Shown: piece after piece, positions 26,951 through 35,558 of the stretch
How the letters are laid out: each line of letters opens with the position of its first letter
Position numbering within the stretch: the first letter of the stretch is position 1
NCBI RefSeq assembly: GCF_006547045.1
Contig: NZ_CP041242.1
Coordinates: forward strand, 1,374,001-1,438,000
DNA length: 64,000 nt
From: Lysobacter alkalisoli
Lineage (GTDB): Bacteria; Pseudomonadota; Gammaproteobacteria; Xanthomonadales; Xanthomonadaceae
Direction: 5' to 3'
Notes under the pieces: model-generated
Seen by the model: only the letters and a program-made list of their open reading frames with translations
Told to the model about the DNA's origin: nothing
Databases searched by the model: none
Program-made: the position numbers and the translations under genes

Positions 26951-29128
26951 TCAGAACCTGTAGCGCGCCTGCAGGTAGAACCGGCGCGGCTCGCCCGGGA
27001 AGTGGCCGGTGCGGTCGATGAAGCCGCTGGCGGCATAGACCTTGTCGAACAGGTTCTTGATGTTGGCCTGGAAGTGCCAGCCGTTCCACTCGGTCTGCCA
27101 GCTCAGGTCGTAGATGGTGTAGGGCTTGACCCGTTGGCCGCTGAGGCTGAGCCGTTCGTCGACGTAATCGGCGCCGAAGCCGATCGCCGAGCGCAGCGCC
27201 GGAAGCTCGTAGCGCGTCCACAGGCCGAAGGTGTTGCGCGGCGCGTTGGCGAAGCGGTCGCCGACCGAGTTGGTGATGCCGCTGACGCCGGCGTCGATCA
27301 CCCGCGCGTCGTTGTAGGCGTAGGACGCGTTGAGTACCCAGTGCGTGGTCAGGTCGGCGAGCAGGTCGAGCTCCAGGCCGTCGCTGCGGACCAGGCCGAG
27401 CGGGGCGAGCTGGTTGACCCCGTCCACCGTCTCCCCGGTCGCCTGCAGCACATTGCTGCGTTCGATCCGGTACAGCGCCGAGTTCAGGGTCACGCGGCCG
27501 TCGGCGAACGCGGTCTTGAGGCCGATCTCCTGCTGCCGGCTGTGCTCGGGATCGAACGGGCCGCCGACGGCCGTGCCCTGGTTACCCGCGCTCTGCGGCT
27601 TGAATCCGCTGGCGACGTTGGCATAGGCGTGGACCTCGCCGGTCAGCGCCCACACCGTGCCCAGGCGCCAGCCGAGGTCGTCGCCGTCGACGCGGCCGCC
27701 GTTCGCGCGGTCTTCGTCCTCGAATCCGTCCCAGCGCAACCCGGCCAGCAGTTGCCAGCGCGGTCCGAGTTCGATCTGGTCCTGCAGATAGATCCCGTAG
27801 CGGGTGCCGCGCACGCGGGTGCTGCGCCAGGGGGTGAAGTCGTAGTCGGCGATCGAGGCCAGGCCGTACTCGGGATCGAACAGGTCCACGCCCGGCACGG
27901 TGCCGCCCGCGATCACATCCAGGCTGTGGGCCGTGCGGCCGAAGAAGTCGTTGTCCTCGCGGTAGCCGTCAACGCCGAACAAAACGGTATGGCCGAGCCC
28001 GCCGACCTGGGTCCGCCAGACGCCGTTGAAGTTGGCGGCCAGCCCCTCGACATGGCGGGCCTGGTCACGGAACTGCCGGGTCATCCACTCCTCGGTGCCG
28101 TCGCCGTCGCGGTCGATCAGCCCCCAAGGCTCGTGATACTGCTGGCGCTCGTCGTTGTAGAACCAGCGCACCGCGGCGTCGATGTCGAGCGCGGCGGTCG
28201 GCGAGGCGGTATAGATCGCCAGCGCGATCCGCGCGTCCATGTCGAGGAAGTCACTCGCCTCGTTGTGGTTCCAGCGGCGATCGGTCAGGAAAAGACCGTT
28301 GTCTGTCACCGGCACGCCGCGCAGGCGGTTGCCAGCCTGGTCCTGCTCGATGTCGGTGACCTTGAAAGTGAGCGTGCCGGTGCTGCCGACGTCGAGCGAA
28401 AGCGCGGCGTCGCCCATGCGCACTTCGTTGTCGGTGTTCCAGCGGAACGGCTCGGCCGTCTCGCCGTAGACGCCGACGCGGTAGAACAGGCGCTCGCTGC
28501 CGGCCACCGGCCCGGTGGACTGGAACGAGCCGGCGAGGAAGTCGTAGTTGCCGGCCTGCAGTTCGATGCTGGTCCCGGGCGTGCGGCGGGGCTTGCGGGT
28601 GATGTAGTTGATCACCCCGCCCGGGTCGCCACCGCCATACAGAGCGCCCGCCGGCCCCTTCAGTACCTCGATGCGCTCGATGTCGAACAGCTGCGGCACC
28701 GAGAAGCCGGCATAAGGGTCGCCGCGCAGGCCGTCGTAAAGCACGTTCTCCTGGCGGAACCCGCGCAAGGTGACGCCGGCGTAGCTGAAGAAGCTGATGC
28801 CGCTGATGCTGCGGTACAGGTCGGTGACCTGGTGCGCGGCCTGGTCGTCGATCAGTTGCCGCGGCAGCACCTGCACTGCCTGTGGCACCCATTCCAGTGG
28901 CGTCTGGGTGCGGGTTGCGGTGGTGGAATCGTCGACCTTGTACAGACTCTGGGCCCGGCCGACGACCTGCACGCTGTCGAGATCGGTCACCGACGGGTCC
29001 GTCCGGTCGCCTGCGGCATCGGCCTGCTGGGCGGCGGCAAGGCCGGGCAGGGACAGGGTCATGGCAAGTGCGATGGCGTGGCGGCGGGCGGTGCGGATGG
29101 CACCGGCCCGGATGGGCCCGATGGGCAT
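26951..29128 (-). CDS. TonB-dependent siderophore receptor, 725 aa
   Basis: This outer-membrane gated channel imports ferric siderophores using TonB energy. A signal peptide with basic start and AAAQQA cleavage region is followed by a TonB box-like segment (DSVQVVGR), the plug domain (TPLEWVPQAVQVLPRQLID, FDIERIEVLKGPAGALYGGG) and a 22-strand barrel ending in the aromatic FYLQARYRF. The length is typical. Tandem Fur-like sites lie directly upstream, and the PepSY protein follows in the same operon. The siderophore recognised cannot be told; plug features fit the FhuA/FoxA/FpvA group. Confidence 0.93.
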   Translation of the reverse strand: MPIGPIRAGAIRTARRHAIALAMTLSLPGLAAAQQADAAGDRTDPSVTDLDSVQVVGRAQSLYKVDDSTTATRTQTPLEWVPQAVQVLPRQLIDDQAAHQVTDLYRSISGISFFSYAGVTLRGFRQENVLYDGLRGDPYAGFSVPQLFDIERIEVLKGPAGALYGGGDPGGVINYITRKPRRTPGTSIELQAGNYDFLAGSFQSTGPVAGSERLFYRVGVYGETAEPFRWNTDNEVRMGDAALSLDVGSTGTLTFKVTDIEQDQAGNRLRGVPVTDNGLFLTDRRWNHNEASDFLDMDARIALAIYTASPTAALDIDAAVRWFYNDERQQYHEPWGLIDRDGDGTEEWMTRQFRDQARHVEGLAANFNGVWRTQVGGLGHTVLFGVDGYREDNDFFGRTAHSLDVIAGGTVPGVDLFDPEYGLASIADYDFTPWRSTRVRGTRYGIYLQDQIELGPRWQLLAGLRWDGFEDEDRANGGRVDGDDLGWRLGTVWALTGEVHAYANVASGFKPQSAGNQGTAVGGPFDPEHSRQQEIGLKTAFADGRVTLNSALYRIERSNVLQATGETVDGVNQLAPLGLVRSDGLELDLLADLTTHWVLNASYAYNDARVIDAGVSGITNSVGDRFANAPRNTFGLWTRYELPALRSAIGFGADYVDERLSLSGQRVKPYTIYDLSWQTEWNGWHFQANIKNLFDKVYAASGFIDRTGHFPGEPRRFYLQARYRF

Positions 29129-29153
29129 GGTTTCGATTCCCCGAGTTGTTAAA

Positions 29154-29185
29154 TAAGAATCATTCTCTCATGAGAAAGATTCTCA
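29154..29185. promoter_or_regulatory. Tandem Fur-box-like sites
   Basis: TAAGAATCATTCTC (29154-29167) and TGAGAAAGATTCTCA (29171-29185) each match the Fur 7-1-7 consensus TGATAAT-N-ATTATCA at most positions. They sit just upstream of the siderophore receptor start at 29128, the expected place for iron repression. Confidence 0.7.
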
Positions 29186-29281
29186 TCAACCCCAGCGCCG
29201 GATTTCAACATGTGTGCCTTACCCCGGATGGACGACCCGTGGGGCTTGTTGATGTCACTAACATTCGATTATTCTGGATAT

Positions 29282-29599
29282 ATGGAAATAAATGACGCGA
29301 CCCTGGCATTGTCCGCGCTCGGACAGTCCACCCGATTGTCAGTGTTCCGACTGCTCGTCGAGGCTGGCCCGGAAGGGCGGATGGCCGGCGACATCGCCGA
29401 GGCCCTGTCGTTGCCTGGCGCGACTTTGTCCTTCCATCTCAAAGAGCTGGGCGCAGCCGGCCTGATCAGTGGCGAACAACGCGGCCGCTGCATCTGCTAC
29501 CGCGCCAGGTTCGACACGATGAACGCGCTGATCGAGTTCCTTACGCGCAACTGCTGCGGGGGAACGGTCGAATGCGTGCCGAAGGCAGCATGCAAGTGA
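29282..29599 (+). CDS. arsR: ArsR-family arsenic-responsive repressor
   Basis: This winged-helix repressor, 105 aa, controls the operon that follows. The recognition helix is in [20 protein letters not shown]. Unlike plasmid-type ArsR, there is no CVC in the DNA-binding helix. Instead Cys91, Cys92 and Cys98 in NCCGGTVEC near the C-terminus reproduce the CC-x5-C site of the Acidithiobacillus-type ArsR. The start at 29282 begins the conserved region; the upstream ATG at 29210 gives a tail with no family match. The AT-rich ATTCGATTATTCTGGATAT just before the start is a possible operator. It diverges from the siderophore receptor. Confidence 0.88.
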   Translation: MEINDATLALSALGQSTRLSVFRLLVEAGPEGRMAGDIAEALSLPGATLSFHLKELGAAGLISGEQRGRCICYRARFDTMNALIEFLTRNCCGGTVECVPKAACK

Positions 29600-29645
29600 G
29601 CAGCTCCTTGCCATCGAAATTCCCCGCACAAGCGAGCAGACCCCA

Positions 29646-30662
29646 ATGACCATCAAGACCGGCATCAACGGATTCGGCCGCATGGGCCGCCTGACCCTGC
29701 GCGCGGCGCTGCAGCGCGATGACCTCGCGGAGCTGGAGTTCGTCCGCATCAACGACCCCAGCGGCGATGCCGCCACCCTCGCGCACCTGCTCAACTTCGA
29801 CTCCATCCACGGCCGCTGGACGCATGAAGCCCGCCACGACGGCGACGACCTGCTGATCGGCGACCGCCGGATCCCGGTCACCCGAAACACCGCCATCGCC
29901 GACACCGACTGGTCCGGCTGCGATGTCGTGATCGAGGCCAGCGGAAAATTCCGCAGGAAATCGGTGCTGCAGCCCTACCTCGACCAGGGCGTGCCGCGCG
30001 TCGTGGTCACCGCGCCGGTCAAGGAAGCCGGCGTGCTCGACACCGTGGTCGGCGTCAACGACCACCTGTTCGACCCCGCCACGCACCGCATCGTTACCGC
30101 CGCTTCCTGCACGACCAACTGCCTCGCGCCAGTGGTCAAGGTGATCCATGAAGGCCTCGGCATCCTCCATGGCAGCATCACCACCATCCACTCGCTGACC
30201 AACACCCAGGTCATCGTCGACGCCGCCCACAAGGACCCGCGTCGTGCCCGTGCCTGTGGCAGCAGCCTGATCCCGACCTCCACCGGCTCGGCCACCGCCA
30301 TTGCCGAAATCTTCCCCGAACTGCGCGGGCGCCTCGACGGCATCGCCGTGCGCGTGCCGTTGACCAATGCCTCGCTGACCGACTGCGTGTTCGAGGTCGA
30401 GCGCGCGACCACGGTGGAGGAGGTCAACGGCCTGCTGGAGGCGGCTTCGAAGTCGACGCCGCTGGCCGGCATCCTCGGCTACGAAACTCGCCCGCTGGTG
30501 TCTATCGACTACCGCAGCGATCCGCGCTCTAGCATCGTCGATGCGCTGTCCACCCGCGTCATCCACGGCACCCAGGTCAAGATCTACGCCTGGTACGACA
30601 ACGAATGGGGCTACGTGAGCCGCACCGCGGAGCTCGCCCTCAAGGTGGGTTCGGCGAGCTGA
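29646..30662 (+). CDS. ArsJ-associated glyceraldehyde-3-phosphate dehydrogenase
   Basis: A GAPDH of 338 aa with the Rossmann start [12 protein letters not shown], catalytic Cys in [11 protein letters not shown], His in the following barrel and [11 protein letters not shown] near the end. In arsenate resistance this paralogue makes 1-arseno-3-phosphoglycerate from glyceraldehyde-3-phosphate and arsenate, which ArsJ then exports. The assignment rests on gene order: it lies between arsR and arsJ and its stop overlaps the arsJ start. It may not serve glycolysis. Confidence 0.93.
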   Translation: MTIKTGINGFGRMGRLTLRAALQRDDLAELEFVRINDPSGDAATLAHLLNFDSIHGRWTHEARHDGDDLLIGDRRIPVTRNTAIADTDWSGCDVVIEASGKFRRKSVLQPYLDQGVPRVVVTAPVKEAGVLDTVVGVNDHLFDPATHRIVTAASCTTNCLAPVVKVIHEGLGILHGSITTIHSLTNTQVIVDAAHKDPRRARACGSSLIPTSTGSATAIAEIFPELRGRLDGIAVRVPLTNASLTDCVFEVERATTVEEVNGLLEAASKSTPLAGILGYETRPLVSIDYRSDPRSSIVDALSTRVIHGTQVKIYAWYDNEWGYVSRTAELALKVGSAS

Positions 30663-31897
30663 TGGACGCGGCGGACCACAAGGCCGCGCTGCGCCAGTAC
30701 GCGCTGATCACCGGCAATTACTGGGCGTTCACCCTGACCGACGGCGCGCTGCGCATGCTGGTGGTCCTGCACTTCCACCAGCTCGGCTACGGCGCGCTGC
30801 AGATCGCGCTGCTGTTCCTGTTCTACGAGGTGTTCGGCGTCGTCACCAATCTGGTCGGCGGCTGGCTCGGCGCGCGCATCGGCCTCAACCGGACCATGAA
30901 CATCGGCCTGGCGATGCAGGTCGTTGCCCTGTCGATGCTGGCGATACCGACGGTCTGGCTGTCCGTGCCCTGGGTGATGGCGGCGCAGGCGCTGTCGGGC
31001 ATCGCCAAGGACCTCAACAAGATGAGCGCCAAGAGCAGCATCAAGCTGCTGGTGCCGGACGCGGGTGGCGCGCTGTACCGCTGGGTGGCGGCGCTGACCG
31101 GTTCAAAGAACGCACTCAAGGGCGTCGGCTTCTTCCTCGGCGGCGTGTTGCTGGCCGCGCTCGGCTTCCGCGGCGCGGTGCTGGCGATGGCGGCGATGCT
31201 GGCCTTGGTGTGGCTGGGCAGCCTGGTCTGGTTGCGCCGCGATCTCGGCAAGGCGAAGGCCCGGCCGAAGTTCAGCCACCTGTTTTCCAAGAGTCGCCCG
31301 GTCAACGTGCTGTCGGCGGCGCGGCTGTTCCTGTTCGGTGCACGCGATGTCTGGTTCGTGGTCGCGCTGCCGGTGTTCCTGGTCGCGACGCTGGGTTGGG
31401 ACGACTGGCAGGCCGGTGCGTTCCTGGCCGCGTGGATCATCGGCTACGGCATCGTGCAGGCTTCGGCGCCACGCTTCGTGCGCGGACGCGACGGGCATCC
31501 GCCGGGGCGCGTCGCCGCGTTCGCGTGGGCGGCGGTGCTTTCGCTGGTGCCGGCGCTGATGGCGTGGCAGCTCGCAACAGGGCAGCCCGGCGATGGTGTA
31601 TCCGCGCAGACGGTGCTGCTGGCCGGGCTGGGCATGTTCGGCGTGCTGTTCGCGGCCAATTCGGCACTGCACAGCTACCTGATCGTCAGCTATGCGCGCG
31701 AAGACGGTGTCTCGCTCGACGTCGGCTTCTACTACATGGCCAACGCGATGGGCCGGCTGGTCGGCACGGTGCTGTCGGGCTGGGTCTACCAGGCGAGCGG
31801 GCTGGTCGCCTGTTTGTGGGTGTCGGCGGCGTTCGTCGCGGTGGCCGCGGGGGTGGCGCTGCTGTTGCCTGCACACGAATTTAAAGGAGAAACCTGA
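30662..31897 (+). CDS. arsJ: Organoarsenical efflux MFS transporter ArsJ
   Basis: This inner-membrane major-facilitator transporter, 411 aa and about 12 helices, exports 1-arseno-3-phosphoglycerate. The characteristic central segment [19 protein letters not shown] is present. So are the MFS-like turns ([15 protein letters not shown]) and the C-terminal [14 protein letters not shown]. The ATG at 30662 overlaps the GAPDH stop (TGATG), so the enzyme and exporter are translationally coupled. The longer open frame starting 30605 is inside the GAPDH gene. Confidence 0.93.
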   Translation: MDAADHKAALRQYALITGNYWAFTLTDGALRMLVVLHFHQLGYGALQIALLFLFYEVFGVVTNLVGGWLGARIGLNRTMNIGLAMQVVALSMLAIPTVWLSVPWVMAAQALSGIAKDLNKMSAKSSIKLLVPDAGGALYRWVAALTGSKNALKGVGFFLGGVLLAALGFRGAVLAMAAMLALVWLGSLVWLRRDLGKAKARPKFSHLFSKSRPVNVLSAARLFLFGARDVWFVVALPVFLVATLGWDDWQAGAFLAAWIIGYGIVQASAPRFVRGRDGHPPGRVAAFAWAAVLSLVPALMAWQLATGQPGDGVSAQTVLLAGLGMFGVLFAANSALHSYLIVSYAREDGVSLDVGFYYMANAMGRLVGTVLSGWVYQASGLVACLWVSAAFVAVAAGVALLLPAHEFKGET

Positions 31898-32649
31898 TGA
31901 CCCTGATGCAGGCCCCGGCCATCGCGCGCCTGCGCGAACTGCGTGACCCCGACGTGCTGCCCGCACTCTGCCGCGAGCACGTGCAGCCGTCAGCGATCGA
32001 CGGCCATCCACCGCGAATTCTGCTGCTGTACGGCTCGCTGCGAGAACGCTCGTACTCACGGTTGGCGGTGGAGGAAGCGGCACGGCTGCTGCAATTGTTC
32101 GGCGCCGAGACGCGCATCTTCGATCCGCGCGACCTGCCGTTGCCCGACCAGGTGGCCGGCGACGACCACCCTGCCGTGCGCGAGCTGCGCGAACTTTCGA
32201 TGTGGTCGGAAGGGCAGGTGTGGTGCTCACCCGAGCGCCACGGCCAGATCACCGGCGTGATGAAGGCGCAGATCGACCACCTGCCGCTGTCGATGGGCGG
32301 CGTGCGCCCGACCCAGGGAAGGGCCCTGGCGGTGATGCAGGTGTCCGGTGGCTCGCAGTCGTTCAACGCGGTCAATTCGCTGCGCCTGCTCGGCCGCTGG
32401 ATGCGGATGTTCACCATCCCCAACCAGTCCAGTGTCGCCAAGGCCTGGCAGGAGTTCGACGAGGGCGGACGGATGAAGCCGTCGTCGTACTACGACCGCA
32501 TTGTCGACGTGATGGAGGAACTGGTGCGGTTCACCCTGTTGCTGCGTCCGCACACGCAGGTGCTGACCGACCGCTATTCGGAACGAAGGGAAGCGGCTGC
32601 CAAGTTGCAGGCGACTGCCGCGCTGGCCGAGGTGGGCACCAAGGGCTGA
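31897..32649 (+). CDS. arsH: ArsH-type NADPH:FMN oxidoreductase
   Basis: This is a flavoprotein of the NADPH-dependent FMN reductase family, 250 aa. It has the FMN loop [14 protein letters not shown], then the ArsH signatures MWCSP-like [15 protein letters not shown] and [19 protein letters not shown]. ArsH oxidises trivalent organoarsenicals to the less toxic pentavalent form. Its ATG overlaps the arsJ stop (TGATG) and it ends the operon, before the long palindrome at 32657. Confidence 0.94.
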   Translation: MTLMQAPAIARLRELRDPDVLPALCREHVQPSAIDGHPPRILLLYGSLRERSYSRLAVEEAARLLQLFGAETRIFDPRDLPLPDQVAGDDHPAVRELRELSMWSEGQVWCSPERHGQITGVMKAQIDHLPLSMGGVRPTQGRALAVMQVSGGSQSFNAVNSLRLLGRWMRMFTIPNQSSVAKAWQEFDEGGRMKPSSYYDRIVDVMEELVRFTLLLRPHTQVLTDRYSERREAAAKLQATAALAEVGTKG

Positions 32650-32656
32650 TGTGCAT

Positions 32657-32728
32657 CCGCAGGAGCGGCGCGAGCCGCGACGAGGCTTTCCCATGAAAGC
32701 CCGATCGCGGCTCGCGCCGCTCCTGCGG
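32657..32728. repeat. Long intergenic palindrome downstream of arsH
   Basis: Perfect 24-base arms (32657-32680 and 32705-32728) enclose a second 7-bp stem, GGCTTTC (32684-32690) with GAAAGCC (32695-32701). It lies between convergent arsH and the usp gene. It could act as a two-way terminator, although no T run follows, and it looks like a dispersed Xanthomonad repeat. Confidence 0.82.
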
Positions 32729-32747
32729 GGCCGTCCGATCGATGGCC

Positions 32748-33611
32748 TCAGCGCAGCAGCAGCACCGGGATCGTGCAGCTGCGCAGCACCTGGGTGGTGG
32801 TGCTGCCGACGATCAGCTGGCGGATCTTCGAGTGGCCGTAGGCACCCATCACCAGCAGGTCGATGCCGTGTCCGGTGACCTGCGCGGCGATCACCGCGTC
32901 CGGGTTGCCCGGTGCGACAACAGCCTGGATATCGAAGCCGGCCTCGCGCAATTTTCCGGCCGCCTCGTCCATGCCCGCGGGCGCGCTGTCGCCGGCCGCC
33001 AGCAGCACACCGGGTAGACCCTTGAGCAGCGGACTGGCGATGACCATCTCGACGCACTTGCGGGTGGTGGCGCTGCCGTCGAAGGCGATCATGAAGCGCT
33101 GCACCGGCTTGAAGGCACGCGATGCGACCAGCACCGGCCGGTGCACGGCACGGACCACGCGCTCGAGGTTGCTGCCCAGGTGGCCCCTGGCGAAGTCGGC
33201 GTGCTCGCCGCGCTTGCCGACCACGAACAGCCGTACTTCCTCCTCGGCATCGAGCAGGGTGTCGACCAGCGCACCGTGGCGAAGCCGGGTTTCCGCCTGC
33301 AGGCCGAAGCGCTCGGCGACGTGCTCGGCGGCGTGGGCGAGCAGGGCGCGGCCCTGCTCCTGGGCCAGTTTCGCGCGTTCGGCATCGATGGTGGCGAGCT
33401 GCTCCAGCAGCGCTTCGCGGCTGCCGAGGGCGAGGTTGCCGCTCAGGTCCTTGCTGGAGCCGACGTTGTCGCGATCCAGCGTGTGCAGCAGAACGAGCGG
33501 GGCACCCACCCGCGAGGCGGCCCAGCCGGCGTGGTCGGCCACGCTGTCGGCGTAGGTCGAGGGGTCGAGCGCGGCCAGCACACGGCCATCGGTCTTGATC
33601 AGTGAGGTCAT
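32748..33611 (-). CDS. Tandem-domain universal stress protein, 287 aa
   Basis: Two UspA domains in tandem make up a soluble protein. The first spans about residues 7-146, and the second about 150-287 with the ATP-binding end motif [17 protein letters not shown], which matches G-2x-G-9x-G(S/T). The first domain's loop ([17 protein letters not shown]) is related. It starts 19 bases after the SulP transporter gene stops, so it is cotranscribed and may regulate it. A specific stress cannot be inferred. Confidence 0.92.
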   Translation of the reverse strand: MTSLIKTDGRVLAALDPSTYADSVADHAGWAASRVGAPLVLLHTLDRDNVGSSKDLSGNLALGSREALLEQLATIDAERAKLAQEQGRALLAHAAEHVAERFGLQAETRLRHGALVDTLLDAEEEVRLFVVGKRGEHADFARGHLGSNLERVVRAVHRPVLVASRAFKPVQRFMIAFDGSATTRKCVEMVIASPLLKGLPGVLLAAGDSAPAGMDEAAGKLREAGFDIQAVVAPGNPDAVIAAQVTGHGIDLLVMGAYGHSKIRQLIVGSTTTQVLRSCTIPVLLLR

Positions 33612-33630
33612 CGCATCGATTCCTAGCTTG

Positions 33631-35109
33631 TCAGTGGCCGCCCATCAGGCGTTCGGCATCGGGTTTGTCGTGCACGCCAAGGCGGTCGACGATGGTCCTG
33701 CTGGCTGCGTTCAGGCCGACGATATCGACCTGAGTGCCTTCGCGGCGGAACTTGATCACGACCTTGTCCAGAGCGCCGACCCCGCTCAGGTCCCAGAAGT
33801 GCGCGTCGGACACGTCGATGACGACCCGGTCCAGCGCCTCCTTGAAGTCGAACGCCGCGATGAAACTCTCGGACGAGGCGAAGAACACCTGGCCGGTCAC
33901 CGTGTAGGTGCGTTCGCGGCCATCGCCGCTGGCCTGTGAACCCACGTGCAGCACATGGCCGACCTTGCGGGCGAAGAACAGCGCCGACAGCAGCACGCCG
34001 GTCAGCACGCCCTTGGCGAGGTCGTGGGTGAACACGGTGACCACCACGGTGCCGATCATCACGATGCTGGATGTACGCGGATGGGTGCGCAGGTTGGTGA
34101 TCGAGCTCCAGCTGAAGGTGCCGATCGAGACCATGATCATCACCGCGACCAGCGCCGCCATCGGGATCTGCTTCACCCACGGCCCGGCGAACACCACCAG
34201 GATCAGCAACACCACGCCGGCGACCAGCGCCGACAATCGGCCGCGGCCGCCCGACTTCACGTTGATCACCGACTGGCCGATCATCGCGCAGCCGGCCATG
34301 CCGCCGATGAAGCCGGTGGCGATGTTGGCCACGCCCTGCCCGGCGCACTCGCGGTTCTTGTCGCTTGGGGTGTCGGTCAGGTCGTCGACGATCTGCGCGG
34401 TCAGCAGCGATTCGAGCAGGCCGACCACCGCCAGCGTCGCCGACACCGGCGCGATGATCTTCAGCGTTTCCAGGTTCAGCGGTACGTCCGGCAGCAGGAA
34501 CACCGGCAGGCTGTCGGGCAGCTCGCCCATGTCGCCGACGGTGCGGATGTCCAGCCCCAGCCAGATCGCCACGCCGGTGAGCGCCACGATCGCGACCAGC
34601 GGCGACGGCACCGCCTTCGTCAGCCGTGGGAACAGGTAGATGATCGCCAGCCCGGCCGCGGTCATCGCGTAGACATGCCACGACACCCCGGTCAGTTCCG
34701 GCAGCTGCGCCATGAAGATCAGGATCGCCAGCGCGTTGACGAAGCCGGTGACCACCGAGCGCGACACGAACCGCATCAGCGAACCGAGCTTCAGCACACC
34801 GGCGATGATCTGGAACACACCGGTCAGGATGGTGGCGGCGAGCAGATATTGCAGGCCGTGGTCCTTGACCAGCCCGACCATCACCAGCGCCATCGCGCCG
34901 GTCGCGGCCGAGATCATGCCCGGACGACCGCCGGTGAAGGCGATGATCACGGCAATGCTGAAGGAGGCGTACAGGCCGACCTTGGGATCGACTCCGGCGA
35001 TGATCGAGAACGCGATCGCCTCCGGGATCAGGGCGAGGGCGACGACGAGGCCGGCGAGCACGTCACCGCGGATGTTGGAGAACCATTGCTGGTGGAGGGT
35101 AGTGGGCAT
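33631..35109 (-). CDS. SulP-family anion transporter with STAS domain, 492 aa
   Basis: This inner-membrane transporter has about 10-14 helices, beginning [20 protein letters not shown], the SulP signature. A C-terminal STAS domain near residues 395-480 ([19 protein letters not shown]) is split from the helices by a short linker. Family members carry sulfate, bicarbonate or other anions, and this small type paired with a Usp gene is often annotated as a bicarbonate or sulfate carrier without proof. The Usp gene follows directly in the same operon. Confidence 0.92.
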   Translation of the reverse strand: MPTTLHQQWFSNIRGDVLAGLVVALALIPEAIAFSIIAGVDPKVGLYASFSIAVIIAFTGGRPGMISAATGAMALVMVGLVKDHGLQYLLAATILTGVFQIIAGVLKLGSLMRFVSRSVVTGFVNALAILIFMAQLPELTGVSWHVYAMTAAGLAIIYLFPRLTKAVPSPLVAIVALTGVAIWLGLDIRTVGDMGELPDSLPVFLLPDVPLNLETLKIIAPVSATLAVVGLLESLLTAQIVDDLTDTPSDKNRECAGQGVANIATGFIGGMAGCAMIGQSVINVKSGGRGRLSALVAGVVLLILVVFAGPWVKQIPMAALVAVMIMVSIGTFSWSSITNLRTHPRTSSIVMIGTVVVTVFTHDLAKGVLTGVLLSALFFARKVGHVLHVGSQASGDGRERTYTVTGQVFFASSESFIAAFDFKEALDRVVIDVSDAHFWDLSGVGALDKVVIKFRREGTQVDIVGLNAASRTIVDRLGVHDKPDAERLMGGH

Positions 35110-35558
35110 GAAAAGGTCTCGCCGCGCACGAGCGCAGCACGAAAGGCTTGGGGGAGGGGAGAAGGAAGGCAGGTCCGCGGAGCGGGTCGGTCAGGTGTGC
35201 GGCCGCGGGCGCGGCGTGCGGCGCAGCGGGGGCGCTAGGGCGGACTGACCGGGGCGTGGGGGACGTGCATGGCGCGCAATGATACTGGAAGCGGACATGG
35301 CCCGCAGTGCCGATGACGCCTCATACGGGCATCTGCTGCAATGCGTCATGTATTGCCCCGTGGACATGGTAGCTTCGGCACCGTTCCAGGCCGTATGGCC
35401 TGCATGTGCGGCACGGGGTGGGGACCCTGGCAGCGCGGAAGCCGGAAGGCAGACCGCGGATGCCATCGAGCGATGCGCGCCATGCAAGGCAACACCAGTT
35501 TGGCCAGGAAAGGTGTATTGACCGCCCATCAAATCTGACATCTCCGGGGAGGAGTGCC
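35110..35558. other. Intergenic region SulP/TonB receptor
   Basis: About 450 bases separate divergent genes. ORFs here (for example 35191-35646 on the - strand and the upstream extension of the receptor frame from 35406) lack recognisable features. It presumably holds both promoters. No secure operator is seen. Confidence 0.4.

Noticed and set aside
26945..29152. Open frame of 735 codons on the + strand
   Set aside because: It is antisense to the TonB siderophore receptor and has no motif of its own.
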